Assembly (NCBI GenBank): GCA_028278005.1
Contig: JANQFD010000030.1
Coordinates: 1 to 5,778, forward strand
Length of the DNA: 5,778 nt
Direction of reading: 5' to 3'
From: Chlorobium sp.
GTDB lineage: Bacteria; Bacteroidota; Chlorobiia; Chlorobiales; Chlorobiaceae
A program made the translations under genes and the position numbers. How positions within the stretch are numbered: the stretch's first letter is position 1; each line of letters starts with the position of its first letter. The notes beneath the pieces were generated by a model. The model was not told where the DNA came from. It saw only the letters and a program-made list of their open reading frames with translations, and did not search any database. Of the stretch, positions 1 through 5,763 are shown one piece after another.

Positions 1-793
1 GTTCAGCCTGCTCTTTTGCATCGAACAACCCGAATACCGCCGAACCGCTGCCTGAAAGACTTGCAAAAAAGGCTCCCTGTTCAAGCAGCCCTTCCTTAAC
101 CTCCCGAACCGAGGGATAGTGATCGAAAACCACCGGTTCGAAATCGTTTTCAAAAGCAGGAAGCACGGTAAGATCATGCTTTTCAGCAAGCTGTTTAACC
201 ATGTTCCTTAAATCCGGCAACTCCCTTTCGAACCGCGGATAGAAATTCCTGTATGCCCAAACGGTGGAGATATGTTCCCCCGGAAAAACCGTGACTATAT
301 GGAACGGCAGAGAACATGCAAGATCCTGAAGCAGTTCGCCGATACCCGAGGCAAATGCAAGCCCCGATGATTCGAGAAAAAAGGGCACATCCGCACCAAG
401 CTTCACCGCAAGAGCATGAAGATCATCCGGGGAGGCATGAATGTCCCATAACATGTTCAGAACTCTCAGGGTTGTTGCAGCATCGCTGCTGCCTCCCCCG
501 AGCCCTGCTCCAAAAGGAATGTTTTTTGTCAGTCTGATCGACACACCCTTGTCAATCCCGGCATATTCCCGTAAGGCCCTGGCTGCTTTCAGGCAGAGAT
601 TGCTGTCATCCGAGGGGAGATCAAGGTTGCTGCAGGTCATGGCAAGCTCGTCAGCCGGTTCAAATATCAGTTCATCATACCAGTTGATCGGAGCAAAAAC
701 GGTTTCAAGAGTATGATATCCATCCGGTCTTTTTCCGGTTATCAACAGACCAATGTTGATCTTTGCAAATGCCTTGACAGAGCTGTACTGCAT
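1..793 (-). CDS. ispE: 4-diphosphocytidyl-2-C-methyl-D-erythritol kinase (IspE), partial at the C-terminus
   Basis: IspE is a cytoplasmic GHMP-family kinase. It phosphorylates the 2-hydroxyl of CDP-methylerythritol with ATP, the fourth step of the MEP pathway to IPP/DMAPP. Reading the minus strand from the ATG at 793 gives 264 uninterrupted codons that run off the window edge, so roughly 20-30 C-terminal residues are probably missing (family length about 280-290). Visible motifs are the N-terminal AFAKINIGL with Lys11, which matches the conserved active-site lysine; the GHMP ATP loop PFGAGLGGGSSD at residues 93-104; GADVPFF at 133-139 with Asp135 as the likely catalytic base; and the C-terminal GHMP motif SLSGSGSAVFG at 245-255. 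The start is supported by AKIN lying at its usual distance from the N-terminus and by a weak AGGA about 10 nt upstream. It is divergent from the SPOR gene. The product would feed bacteriochlorophyll tails, carotenoids and quinones. The family call is secure. Confidence 0.96.
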   Translation of the reverse strand, partial: MQYSSVKAFAKINIGLLITGKRPDGYHTLETVFAPINWYDELIFEPADELAMTCSNLDLPSDDSNLCLKAARALREYAGIDKGVSIRLTKNIPFGAGLGGGSSDAATTLRVLNMLWDIHASPDDLHALAVKLGADVPFFLESSGLAFASGIGELLQDLACSLPFHIVTVFPGEHISTVWAYRNFYPRFERELPDLRNMVKQLAEKHDLTVLPAFENDFEPVVFDHYPSVREVKEGLLEQGAFFASLSGSGSAVFGLFDAKEQAE

Positions 794-825
794 TGAAACG
801 TATTCCTGAATTGAAGTGAATTGTT

Positions 826-831
826 TTTATA
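826..831 (-). promoter_or_regulatory. Possible -10 box for ispE
   Basis: The minus strand reads TATAAA here, five of six matches to TATAAT, about 33 bases upstream of the ispE ATG. It would give a short leader of roughly 25 bases. There is no acceptable -35 at 16-19 bp spacing, so this is only a candidate. Confidence 0.25.
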
Positions 832-906
832 CGAATATTTGCCATATTGCATGAAACGAGGGCGCGATTATTTATTGTCATCAGTGCCGACCGCATTGGG
901 TAAGTG

Positions 907-922
907 TCCCGTCAAGCCGGGA
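907..922. repeat. Small inverted repeat (5-bp stem, 6-base loop)
   Basis: TCCCG (907-911) and CGGGA (918-922) are perfect inverted repeats around TCAAGC. A flanking G906/T923 pair could add one G-U pair in RNA. No T-run follows on either strand, so it does not look like an intrinsic terminator. It lies about 100 bases before the SPOR gene and could be a leader hairpin, an operator half-site pair, or chance. Confidence 0.35.
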
Positions 923-1020
923 TCAACAAAGCAATTGAAGCGAGGGATACATAAATAGAGTCGCCCGCGACAAACCGCATCATACCAGAAAGCTATAACT
1001 CCGAATCACGCAACAGGCTT

Positions 1021-1581
1021 ATGACTGTATCGAGAATATCCGCTCTTGCGCTGTTCATCTGCCTCATCTTTTCTTCCTGTCTATCCCGCGCTGCAGCAAA
1101 GCAGTCCGGCTATAGTGCCTACATTCTTCAATACGTGCAGCAAGATAAGGTTTATTTATTAGAAAAACTTCGTCCCAGTGTCACGAAACAGTCTGAAAAA
1201 ACAGTCATTGACGCCCTGCTTTCCGAAGACGGTCCGCGCGCGGCATATCTGTTTCAAAAACAGCTGAAGGACTACCCCGACCCTTCTCTTGATTCACTGA
1301 GTAAGGCACGCCTTGCCGCCTACAGATCGGCCCTTTCCTCCGAACCGGAAATCATGCGTTCGGTAACACAGCATGCGTTCATCCTCCAGTTCGGCAGTTT
1401 CGGCTCTCCCGAAAACGCCCGGAAACTCGCCATGCAGGTATCCCCCAGGATACCGGTCCGCATATTCAGTGAAAAAGGCCAATACAAGGTCCGCTCGAAG
1501 CAGCTCTACAGAACCAGAGCTGAAGCCGCAGCCAAAGCGAAAAAACTGCCTTTTAACTCATATGTCGTTCACCTGAGATGA
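1021..1581 (+). CDS. Exported SPOR-domain protein
   Basis: This is a 186-residue protein with an N-terminal export signal: Arg5, then a hydrophobic stretch at about residues 6-17. Two processing routes are possible: signal peptidase I cleavage after the AAA at 24-26, or lipoprotein processing at Cys20 (FSSC, an imperfect lipobox with Phe at -3). Residues about 34-110 are predicted by eye to be helical and charged, with a part at 71-105 that resembles a single TPR-like helical pair; that is weak. Residues about 118-185 form a SPOR domain, recognised from HAFILQFGSFGSPENARKLA, the short central strand, QYKVRSKQLYRTRAEAAAKAKKL and a terminal beta strand. SPOR domains bind glycan strands stripped of stem peptides and often sit at division sites. 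The start has only a poorly spaced AGG at 1015-1017, but the signal peptide begins right there. It lies 45 bp before the sigma-54 activator, likely in one operon. The exact role is unknown. Confidence 0.85.
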   Translation: MTVSRISALALFICLIFSSCLSRAAAKQSGYSAYILQYVQQDKVYLLEKLRPSVTKQSEKTVIDALLSEDGPRAAYLFQKQLKDYPDPSLDSLSKARLAAYRSALSSEPEIMRSVTQHAFILQFGSFGSPENARKLAMQVSPRIPVRIFSEKGQYKVRSKQLYRTRAEAAAKAKKLPFNSYVVHLR

Positions 1582-1626
1582 TCGTGCCATGATCATGCAA
1601 AAGGTTGGTTACCGGATGTATACACG

Positions 1627-2769
1627 ATGAGCAAAACGATCGATTTCCTTGGTGAATCTGCAGCAGTCCTGCAGCTGAAAAATCTTGCCCTCAAGGTATC
1701 GCAAACCGAGGTCACCGTTCTGATCACCGGTGAAACCGGATCAGGCAAAGAGGTCCTTGCACGCTTTATCCATTCGAACAGCCGGAGATCGCATAATAAT
1801 TTTGTTCCCGTCAACTGCGGAGCCATTCCTGCCGGCATACTCGAATCCGAACTTTTCGGGCATGAAAAAGGGGCATTTACCGGAGCACTCCAAAGCCGCA
1901 AAGGGTATTTTGAAAGCGCTGACAAAGGGACCATTTTCCTTGACGAAATCGGCGAAATGCCTCTTGAGACCCAGGTAAAGCTGCTGCGGGTTATAGAAAC
2001 CGGTGAATTCCAGAGAGTCGGTTCATCGGAGACCGTGTATTCCGACACCCGGATCATCGCTGCAACCAATAAAAAACTGCCGCAGGCTGTTGCCGAAAAA
2101 AACTTTCGCGAAGATCTTTACTACCGGCTGCACAGTGTCGAGCTTCATATTCCTCCGCTCAGGGAACGGGGAAGGGATGTTCTTCTTCTTTCCGAATATT
2201 TTATCCGCCAGTTCGAACAAAAACACGGCATTTCTTTTGAGGGATTTACAAACGATGCAGCAGAAGCTCTCCTCAGGTACAACTGGCCGGGTAATGTTCG
2301 GGAACTGAAGAATCTTCTCGAATCCCTGCTTATCCTCGAAAAAGGCAGACAGATTTCACCAGAAATCCTTGACAGGCATCTTGTTCAGAGAAACCGCTAC
2401 AAAAGCCTGGTCCATGACCCGGACAAATCCGAAAAACATGAGTTGAGTCTTATATACAGCAGCCTGATCAAGCTGCATCAGGAAATAAGCGATATCAAAC
2501 AGCTGCTCCGGCAACAACCGGAAAACCTGCATGAAGCCCCCCCCAAAAAACCGCTGCTGCTCCCGCCACCCCTGCCCGAACAGCCGCCGCAAAAGGAATC
2601 TCAACAGGAGACGGAAGTCCAGACCCTGGAATCGCTTGAAAAAAAAGCTATAGCCGACGCGCTGGAGACCTTCGGGGGCAACAAACGGCAAACCGCCAAA
2701 GCACTTGGGCTCAATGAAAGAACGCTGTACAGGAAAATCCGAAGGTACGACCTCGGGAATGAACATTGA
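1627..2769 (+). CDS. Sigma-54-dependent transcriptional activator without a sensory domain
   Basis: This is a 380-residue bacterial enhancer-binding protein, an ATPase that remodels sigma-54 RNA polymerase at promoters. The AAA+ domain starts almost at the N-terminus (FLGES at 7-11). It has Walker A GETGSGKE at 35-42, the sigma-54-contacting loop GAFTGA at 82-87, Walker B GTIFLDEIGE at 101-110, the sensor I region ATN at 146-148, the arginine-finger segment FREDLYYRL at 160-168, and sensor II GNVRELKN at 222-229. A probable coiled coil (about 274-297) and a Pro/Gln-rich linker (about 304-325) lead to a Fis-type helix-turn-helix at about 338-373 (GGNKRQTAKALGLNERTLYRK). There is no receiver, GAF or PAS domain, so regulation, if any, would be by a partner protein (as PspF is by PspA) or by expression level. 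The ATG has GGA about 10 nt upstream and suits the family's N-terminus. The coding sequence contains a C8-A6 tract. Targets are unknown. Confidence 0.95.
   Translation: MSKTIDFLGESAAVLQLKNLALKVSQTEVTVLITGETGSGKEVLARFIHSNSRRSHNNFVPVNCGAIPAGILESELFGHEKGAFTGALQSRKGYFESADKGTIFLDEIGEMPLETQVKLLRVIETGEFQRVGSSETVYSDTRIIAATNKKLPQAVAEKNFREDLYYRLHSVELHIPPLRERGRDVLLLSEYFIRQFEQKHGISFEGFTNDAAEALLRYNWPGNVRELKNLLESLLILEKGRQISPEILDRHLVQRNRYKSLVHDPDKSEKHELSLIYSSLIKLHQEISDIKQLLRQQPENLHEAPPKKPLLLPPPLPEQPPQKESQQETEVQTLESLEKKAIADALETFGGNKRQTAKALGLNERTLYRKIRRYDLGNEH
2537..2550 (+). repeat. Homopolymer tract C8 then A6 within the activator gene
   Basis: Eight C (2537-2544) are followed directly by six A (2545-2550), encoding the end of Ala304 through Lys308 in the linker between the AAA+ and HTH domains. 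A one-base loss would lead to TAG at 2651-2653, and a one-base gain to TGA at 2637-2639. Either way the HTH is removed. Whether it varies in nature cannot be told from one sequence. Confidence 0.9.
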
Positions 2770-2772
2770 TCA
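2767..2772. other. Back-to-back convergent stop codons in a TGATCA palindrome
   Basis: The plus-strand activator ends with TGA at 2767-2769 and the minus-strand lnt ends with TGA read from 2772 to 2770, with no base between them. There is therefore no intergenic space. No strong hairpin with a T-run was seen within the adjacent coding ends. Confidence 0.95.
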
Positions 2773-4377
2773 GCGTTTTCTTACCAGGGAAAAAAGAATA
2801 ACTACCACGGAAACTGCGACTGAGATTCCGGGCAGGAGATCGGGATGACGGGTATAAAAGGTCAGCATGTCGTTCCGCTCGACGTCAGCGGCAAGAGATT
2901 CCCGCATCCACCATGGCATTTCAGCGTAGACACGCCCGTATTTGTCGATAAACTGCGAAACACCGGTATTTGCACACCGGGCCATCGAACGGCGGTTCTC
3001 AACGCACCGGAACCTCGCTATAGCCGCATGCTGATAGGGTCCGTATGATTTTTCATACCAGCCGTCATTCGTGACAAGAGTGAGAAATTCCGCTCCCCTG
3101 CTGACGAAATCCGCGACAAGACCGGGAAAAATAGATTCGTAGCAAATCACATTCGAGGTTTTCACCTCCTCCCCCCCGGCTGTAGTGAATGTCATGATGG
3201 TTTTGTCGCGACCCTTTCCCCAACTGCTTATACCGGCAAGTGACAGCGTAAATCCGTCAAGCCAGGGCGCATATTCCATGTACGGCACACGTTCGGCAAA
3301 AGGCACAAGCTTCATTTTTCGGTATATCTGGGGAAGTCGCCCGTTTGCACTGACAAGCATCGATGCATTAAAGGTTTGATAGTACCGTTCCTGATCTGGA
3401 TCAAACCGGTAAAGAGACTCGCTGCCCTCGACTTCGTTCTCTGAATAGTAGACAATATCGGAATACCCGCTGAGAAGCGTTGTATCCCAATGGGTCACCA
3501 TTGAGATCAGAAGGTCGTAGTAGGAACGGTTCCGGGGATCGAGAATGTAGAACGGTATCGCGGTTTCGGGCCAGAGAACCAGATCCGGCCTCTCCAGAGA
3601 TACCGCCCGGTCGGTCATGTTGAAATAAATATGCATGATATCCTCTCCGGTGTAGTGCTTCCACTTGTCGACCGGATCGATATTCGGCTGGACAAGAGAA
3701 ACCTTCAACGTCGGCCGTGTCTCCTGAAGCTTGTCATCGCTGAATACTTTCGCGGAATATCCCAGCGGAAGCATTACCATCAGAACCATGCCAATAATAT
3801 GGAGAATCCTGCCCTTCTGCGCCCGATACCGTAACCATGCATCGGCAGCAAGCACATTGAAACAGACAAGCCAGAAACTCACCCCCCAGACACCCGTCAC
3901 ATCGGCATACTGTATCATCCGGTTAAGCAGGGCCTGCGAATTACCCAGAACAAGCCATCCCAGTGAAAGGTCCTGCCCGATATAAAGCCATTCCCAGGCA
4001 ACCCATATCATCGGCAGGCTGAAAAGCGCAAAACTGTAACCCCGGAATTTCTTCAAAACATAGAAACAGAGCAGAGGAACCGTCGAAAAGAGCGCCTGGG
4101 CAAAAATGGTCAGCAGACCACCGGGAAGGGTTGCCAGCGAAATCCACCAGAGGCTGATTCCGCAAAACAGCAGCATTGTGAGGTAAACACGGCTGAAAAA
4201 AGTCCGGAAAGATACATCCCTGCGCAGGTAAACCAGCAGAGGAACCAGAGCAATCCAGGCAAAAAGCTCGAGTCGTATAAAGGGGTAGGTGGGGAAAGAG
4301 ATTCCCAGGAGCACGCCACTCAAAACAGGCAGCCCGTATTCCCGAGGATTAAACCCTGTTTGAGTATTTCTCAACAT
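2770..4377 (-). CDS. lnt: Apolipoprotein N-acyltransferase (Lnt)
   Basis: Lnt transfers an acyl chain from phospholipid to the N-terminal cysteine of diacylated apolipoproteins in the inner membrane, the last step of lipoprotein maturation. The chosen ATG start gives 535 residues (E. coli Lnt has 512). About seven hydrophobic segments lie before residue 215 and one at about 515-531, bracketing a nitrilase-type periplasmic domain that starts at LKVSLVQPNID (224-234). Catalytic-triad candidates are Glu271 in LVLWPETAIPF, Lys354 in YRKMKLVPFAE, and Cys412 in NVICYES. The further conserved acidic residues Glu362 (PFAE) and Glu414 (CYE) are also present. The frame stays open upstream to a TTG at 4425, adding 16 residues. 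I prefer the ATG at 4377 because GGA sits 5 nt before it, while the TTG has no ribosome-binding site. The gene is convergent with the activator and divergent from fmoA. All key residues are present, so it should be active. Confidence 0.95.
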   Translation of the reverse strand: MLRNTQTGFNPREYGLPVLSGVLLGISFPTYPFIRLELFAWIALVPLLVYLRRDVSFRTFFSRVYLTMLLFCGISLWWISLATLPGGLLTIFAQALFSTVPLLCFYVLKKFRGYSFALFSLPMIWVAWEWLYIGQDLSLGWLVLGNSQALLNRMIQYADVTGVWGVSFWLVCFNVLAADAWLRYRAQKGRILHIIGMVLMVMLPLGYSAKVFSDDKLQETRPTLKVSLVQPNIDPVDKWKHYTGEDIMHIYFNMTDRAVSLERPDLVLWPETAIPFYILDPRNRSYYDLLISMVTHWDTTLLSGYSDIVYYSENEVEGSESLYRFDPDQERYYQTFNASMLVSANGRLPQIYRKMKLVPFAERVPYMEYAPWLDGFTLSLAGISSWGKGRDKTIMTFTTAGGEEVKTSNVICYESIFPGLVADFVSRGAEFLTLVTNDGWYEKSYGPYQHAAIARFRCVENRRSMARCANTGVSQFIDKYGRVYAEMPWWMRESLAADVERNDMLTFYTRHPDLLPGISVAVSVVVILFSLVRKR

Positions 4378-4498
4378 GACTATCCGGCTTGTTACATTCA
4401 ACGGAAACCGGCTCAAAAATAGCAAAAACAGGAAGAAAGACCGAATGGCTGAACAGCAGGGAAAAATTGATTTGCAGACTCCCGTTTCATCCCGGTAT

Positions 4499-4522
4499 GC
4501 CTGAAAAACAACTGGCCTGAAA
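4499..4522. repeat. Pair of 8-bp direct repeats GCCTGAAA, 16-bp period
   Basis: GCCTGAAA occurs at 4499-4506 and again at 4515-4522. The second copy overlaps the -35 position (4513-4518) of one fmoA promoter candidate. Such a tandem pair could be a regulator binding site, but two 8-bp copies can arise by chance and no known operator is recognised. Confidence 0.5.
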
Positions 4523-4541
4523 GGAATTAATGAGGTATATT
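4513..4541 (+). promoter_or_regulatory. Candidate sigma-70-type promoter of fmoA (model A)
   Basis: TATATT at 4536-4541 matches TATAAT at five of six positions. At 17 bp spacing upstream lies TGGCCT (4513-4518), a poor -35 with three matches to TTGACA. Transcription would start near 4548, giving a leader of about 110 bases whose 5' part is T-rich. The -10 is good and the -35 weak. Confidence 0.35.
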
Positions 4542-4575
4542 TTCTTTTATTTATTTATTTTTATTCTTTAAATTT
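4536..4575 (+). other. T-rich, G-free tract upstream of fmoA with TTTA repeats
   Basis: This 40-base stretch has only two C (4544, 4566) and no G, and includes tandem TTTA units at about 4547-4563. It contrasts sharply with the flanking coding sequence, which looks close to half GC. It could be an UP-like element or bent DNA helping a strong promoter, or a U-rich part of the transcript, depending on where transcription starts. Confidence 0.6.
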
Positions 4576-4576
4576 G
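4569..4576 (+). promoter_or_regulatory. Candidate Bacteroidetes-type -7 element of fmoA (model B)
   Basis: TAAATTTG matches the TAnnTTTG consensus described for Bacteroidetes primary-sigma promoters. No TTTG is present at the expected -33 distance, which falls in the T-rich tract. If used, the start would be near 4583 and the leader about 75 bases. Whether Chlorobi use this promoter type is not established here. Confidence 0.25.
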
Positions 4577-4594
4577 TCTTAAGCTTTTAGTTAA

Positions 4595-4624
4595 CAGGAA
4601 TTACCAGCAAAAAATTTCCTGCTG
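4595..4624 (+). repeat. Two overlapping, mutually exclusive inverted repeats in the fmoA leader
   Basis: Stem 1 is CAGGAA (4595-4600) with TTCCTG (4616-4621). Stem 2 is CAGCA (4605-4609) with TGCTG (4620-4624). They share bases 4620-4621, so both cannot form at once. Loops are long (15 and 10 bases) and stems short, so stability is modest. They end 22 bases before the Shine-Dalgarno. Confidence 0.4.
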
Positions 4625-4646
4625 AAAAATTCTCAACGCCACCAAA

Positions 4647-4652
4647 AAGGAG
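4647..4652 (+). promoter_or_regulatory. Strong ribosome-binding site of fmoA
   Basis: AAGGAG stands 7 bases before the fmoA ATG, with near-ideal sequence and spacing. It is the best Shine-Dalgarno in the window and fits a very abundantly made protein. It fixes the fmoA start at 4660. Confidence 0.9.
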
Positions 4653-4659
4653 ATTCATT

Positions 4660-5763
4660 ATGGCTCTATTCGGCACAAAAGACACCACAACCGCCCATGC
4701 TGATTACGAGATTATTCTCGAGGGCGGTTCAAGTTCCTGGGGACAAGTTAAAGGTCGTGCTAAAGTAAATGCGCCTGCGGCTCTTCCCTTACTGCCGGCT
4801 GATTGCAACATCAAGATCGACGCAAAGCCGCTTGATGGACAGAAAGGTACGGTACGTTTTACTACCGCCATCGAATCAATTGTCGACAGCACAAAAAACA
4901 CGCTTAATGTTGAAGTCGATATTGCCAACGAAACAAAGGACAGAAGAATTGCTGTTGGTGAAGGCAAACTTTCAGTAGGTGATTTTTCGCACTCCTTTTC
5001 CTTTGAAGGTTCAGTAGTAAACATGTACTACTATCGCTCGGATGCGGTCCGCAGAAACGTTCCTAACCCGATCTACCAGCAGGGACGTCAGTTCCATGAC
5101 ATTCTCATGAAGGTGCCTCTCGAGAACAACGACCTTATTGACACTTGGGAAGGCTTCCAGCGGTCAATGTCCGGCGGTGGCGCAAACTTCAACGACTGGA
5201 TCAGGGAATTCTGGTTTATCGGGCCTGCTTTTACAGCTATCAATGAAGGCGGACAGCGCATTTCACCTATTCAGGTAAACAGTTCCGGTGTGGAAAGCGG
5301 TGAAAAAGGCCCGGTCGGCGTAACCCGCTGGAAATTCTCGCATGCCGGCTCAGGTATCGTTGATTCCATTTCACGCTGGACCGAGCTTTTCCCTGTAGAA
5401 CAGCTTAACAAACCGGCATCAATCGAAGGTGGCTTCCGCTCGGATTCACAAGGTATCGAAGTGAAGGTCGACGGCAACCTTCCAGGCGTATCACGCGACG
5501 CAGGCGGCGGTCTTCGCAGGGTTCTGAACCACCCGCTTATTCCTCTGGTTCACCACGGTATGGTTGGCAAGTTCAACGACTTCACCGTTGACGCCCAGTT
5601 GAAAGTCGTATTGCCTAAAGGTTACAAGATCCGCTACGCTGCCCCGCAGTTCCGCTCACAGAACCTTGAAGAGTATCGCTGGAGCGGCGGAGCCTATGCC
5701 CGTTGGGTAGAACATGTCTGCAAAGGCGGAACAGGACAGTTTGAAGTACTGTATGCACAGTAA
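4660..5763 (+). CDS. fmoA: Bacteriochlorophyll a protein (Fenna-Matthews-Olson protein)
   Basis: FMO is a water-soluble trimeric antenna protein that passes excitation energy from the chlorosome baseplate to the type I reaction centre on the cytoplasmic face of the membrane. Each subunit wraps seven bacteriochlorophyll a inside a beta-sheet shell, with an eighth between subunits. The 367 residues match the known size (366 after Met removal), and the sequence is recognisable throughout. Magnesium-ligand histidines are all present: His111, His146, His291, His298 and His299 here, i.e. 110, 145, 290, 297 and 298 in mature numbering. Leu243 (mature 242), whose backbone carbonyl binds one pigment, and the YYY at 123-125 near the eighth site are also kept. 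Cys49 and Cys354 correspond to the pair linked to redox-dependent quenching. There is no signal peptide, as expected. It has its own leader and a strong Shine-Dalgarno, so it is probably transcribed from its own promoter. No terminator is visible in the last 15 bases. Confidence 0.99.
   Translation: MALFGTKDTTTAHADYEIILEGGSSSWGQVKGRAKVNAPAALPLLPADCNIKIDAKPLDGQKGTVRFTTAIESIVDSTKNTLNVEVDIANETKDRRIAVGEGKLSVGDFSHSFSFEGSVVNMYYYRSDAVRRNVPNPIYQQGRQFHDILMKVPLENNDLIDTWEGFQRSMSGGGANFNDWIREFWFIGPAFTAINEGGQRISPIQVNSSGVESGEKGPVGVTRWKFSHAGSGIVDSISRWTELFPVEQLNKPASIEGGFRSDSQGIEVKVDGNLPGVSRDAGGGLRRVLNHPLIPLVHHGMVGKFNDFTVDAQLKVVLPKGYKIRYAAPQFRSQNLEEYRWSGGAYARWVEHVCKGGTGQFEVLYAQ

Larger units (their letters stand above)
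794..1020. other. Divergent intergenic region between ispE and the SPOR-domain gene
   Basis: These 227 bases hold no supportable gene. The region must carry the start signals for both flanking genes, but I see no convincing -35/-10 pair for either. For ispE the best candidate is a TATAAA on the minus strand at 826-831, about 33 bases before its start, with no recognisable -35. For the SPOR gene a weak pair is TTGTTT at 821-826 and CATATT at 843-848 (16 bp spacing), which would leave a leader of more than 150 bases. No GG-N10-GC sigma-54 promoter was noticed on a reading by eye. The only clear structure is the hairpin at 907-922. Confidence 0.6.
4378..4659. other. Divergent intergenic region between lnt and fmoA
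   Basis: These 282 bases lie between the lnt ATG and the fmoA ATG. Left to right on the plus strand it holds the open but probably untranslated extension of the lnt frame (to 4425), CAGCAGG at 4454-4460 matched inversely by CCTGCTG at 4618-4624, two GCCTGAAA direct repeats, a 40-base tract with no G, two promoter candidates for fmoA, two overlapping inverted repeats and the fmoA Shine-Dalgarno. No small ORF with a ribosome-binding site was found. No lnt promoter could be assigned. Confidence 0.7.

Noticed and set aside
316..716. Two plus-strand ORFs (316-537 and 441-716)
   Set aside because: They lie opposite the ispE coding sequence and have no family features; they are antisense shadows.
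705..896. 63-residue minus-strand ORF between ispE and the SPOR gene
   Set aside because: It overlaps the start of ispE in another frame, has no recognisable domain, and ispE is unmistakable there.
1577..1595. TGATC / GATCA inverted repeat and ATGATC repeats after the SPOR gene
   Set aside because: A short stem with no T-run, overlapping the stop codon; probably chance, and a terminator here would separate a likely operon.
1593..2069. 158-residue minus-strand ORF
   Set aside because: It is antisense to the AAA+ domain of the sigma-54 activator, whose motifs are all intact; no domain of its own is seen.
2356..2766. 136-residue minus-strand ORF rich in Phe, Leu, Arg and Gln
   Set aside because: It is antisense to the linker and HTH of the activator; its composition follows from the reverse complement of that region.
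2776..2793. TTTTC / GAAAA inverted repeat just past the convergent stops as a terminator
   Set aside because: The stem is only five mostly A-T pairs inside the lnt coding end, too weak for an intrinsic terminator.
4511..4530. Possible sigma-54 promoter (CTGGCC) upstream of fmoA
   Set aside because: The GC expected 10 bases after the GG is absent, so it does not fit the -24/-12 pattern.
4704..5024. 106-residue minus-strand ORF
   Set aside because: It is antisense to fmoA, which is certain; no ribosome-binding site or domain supports it.
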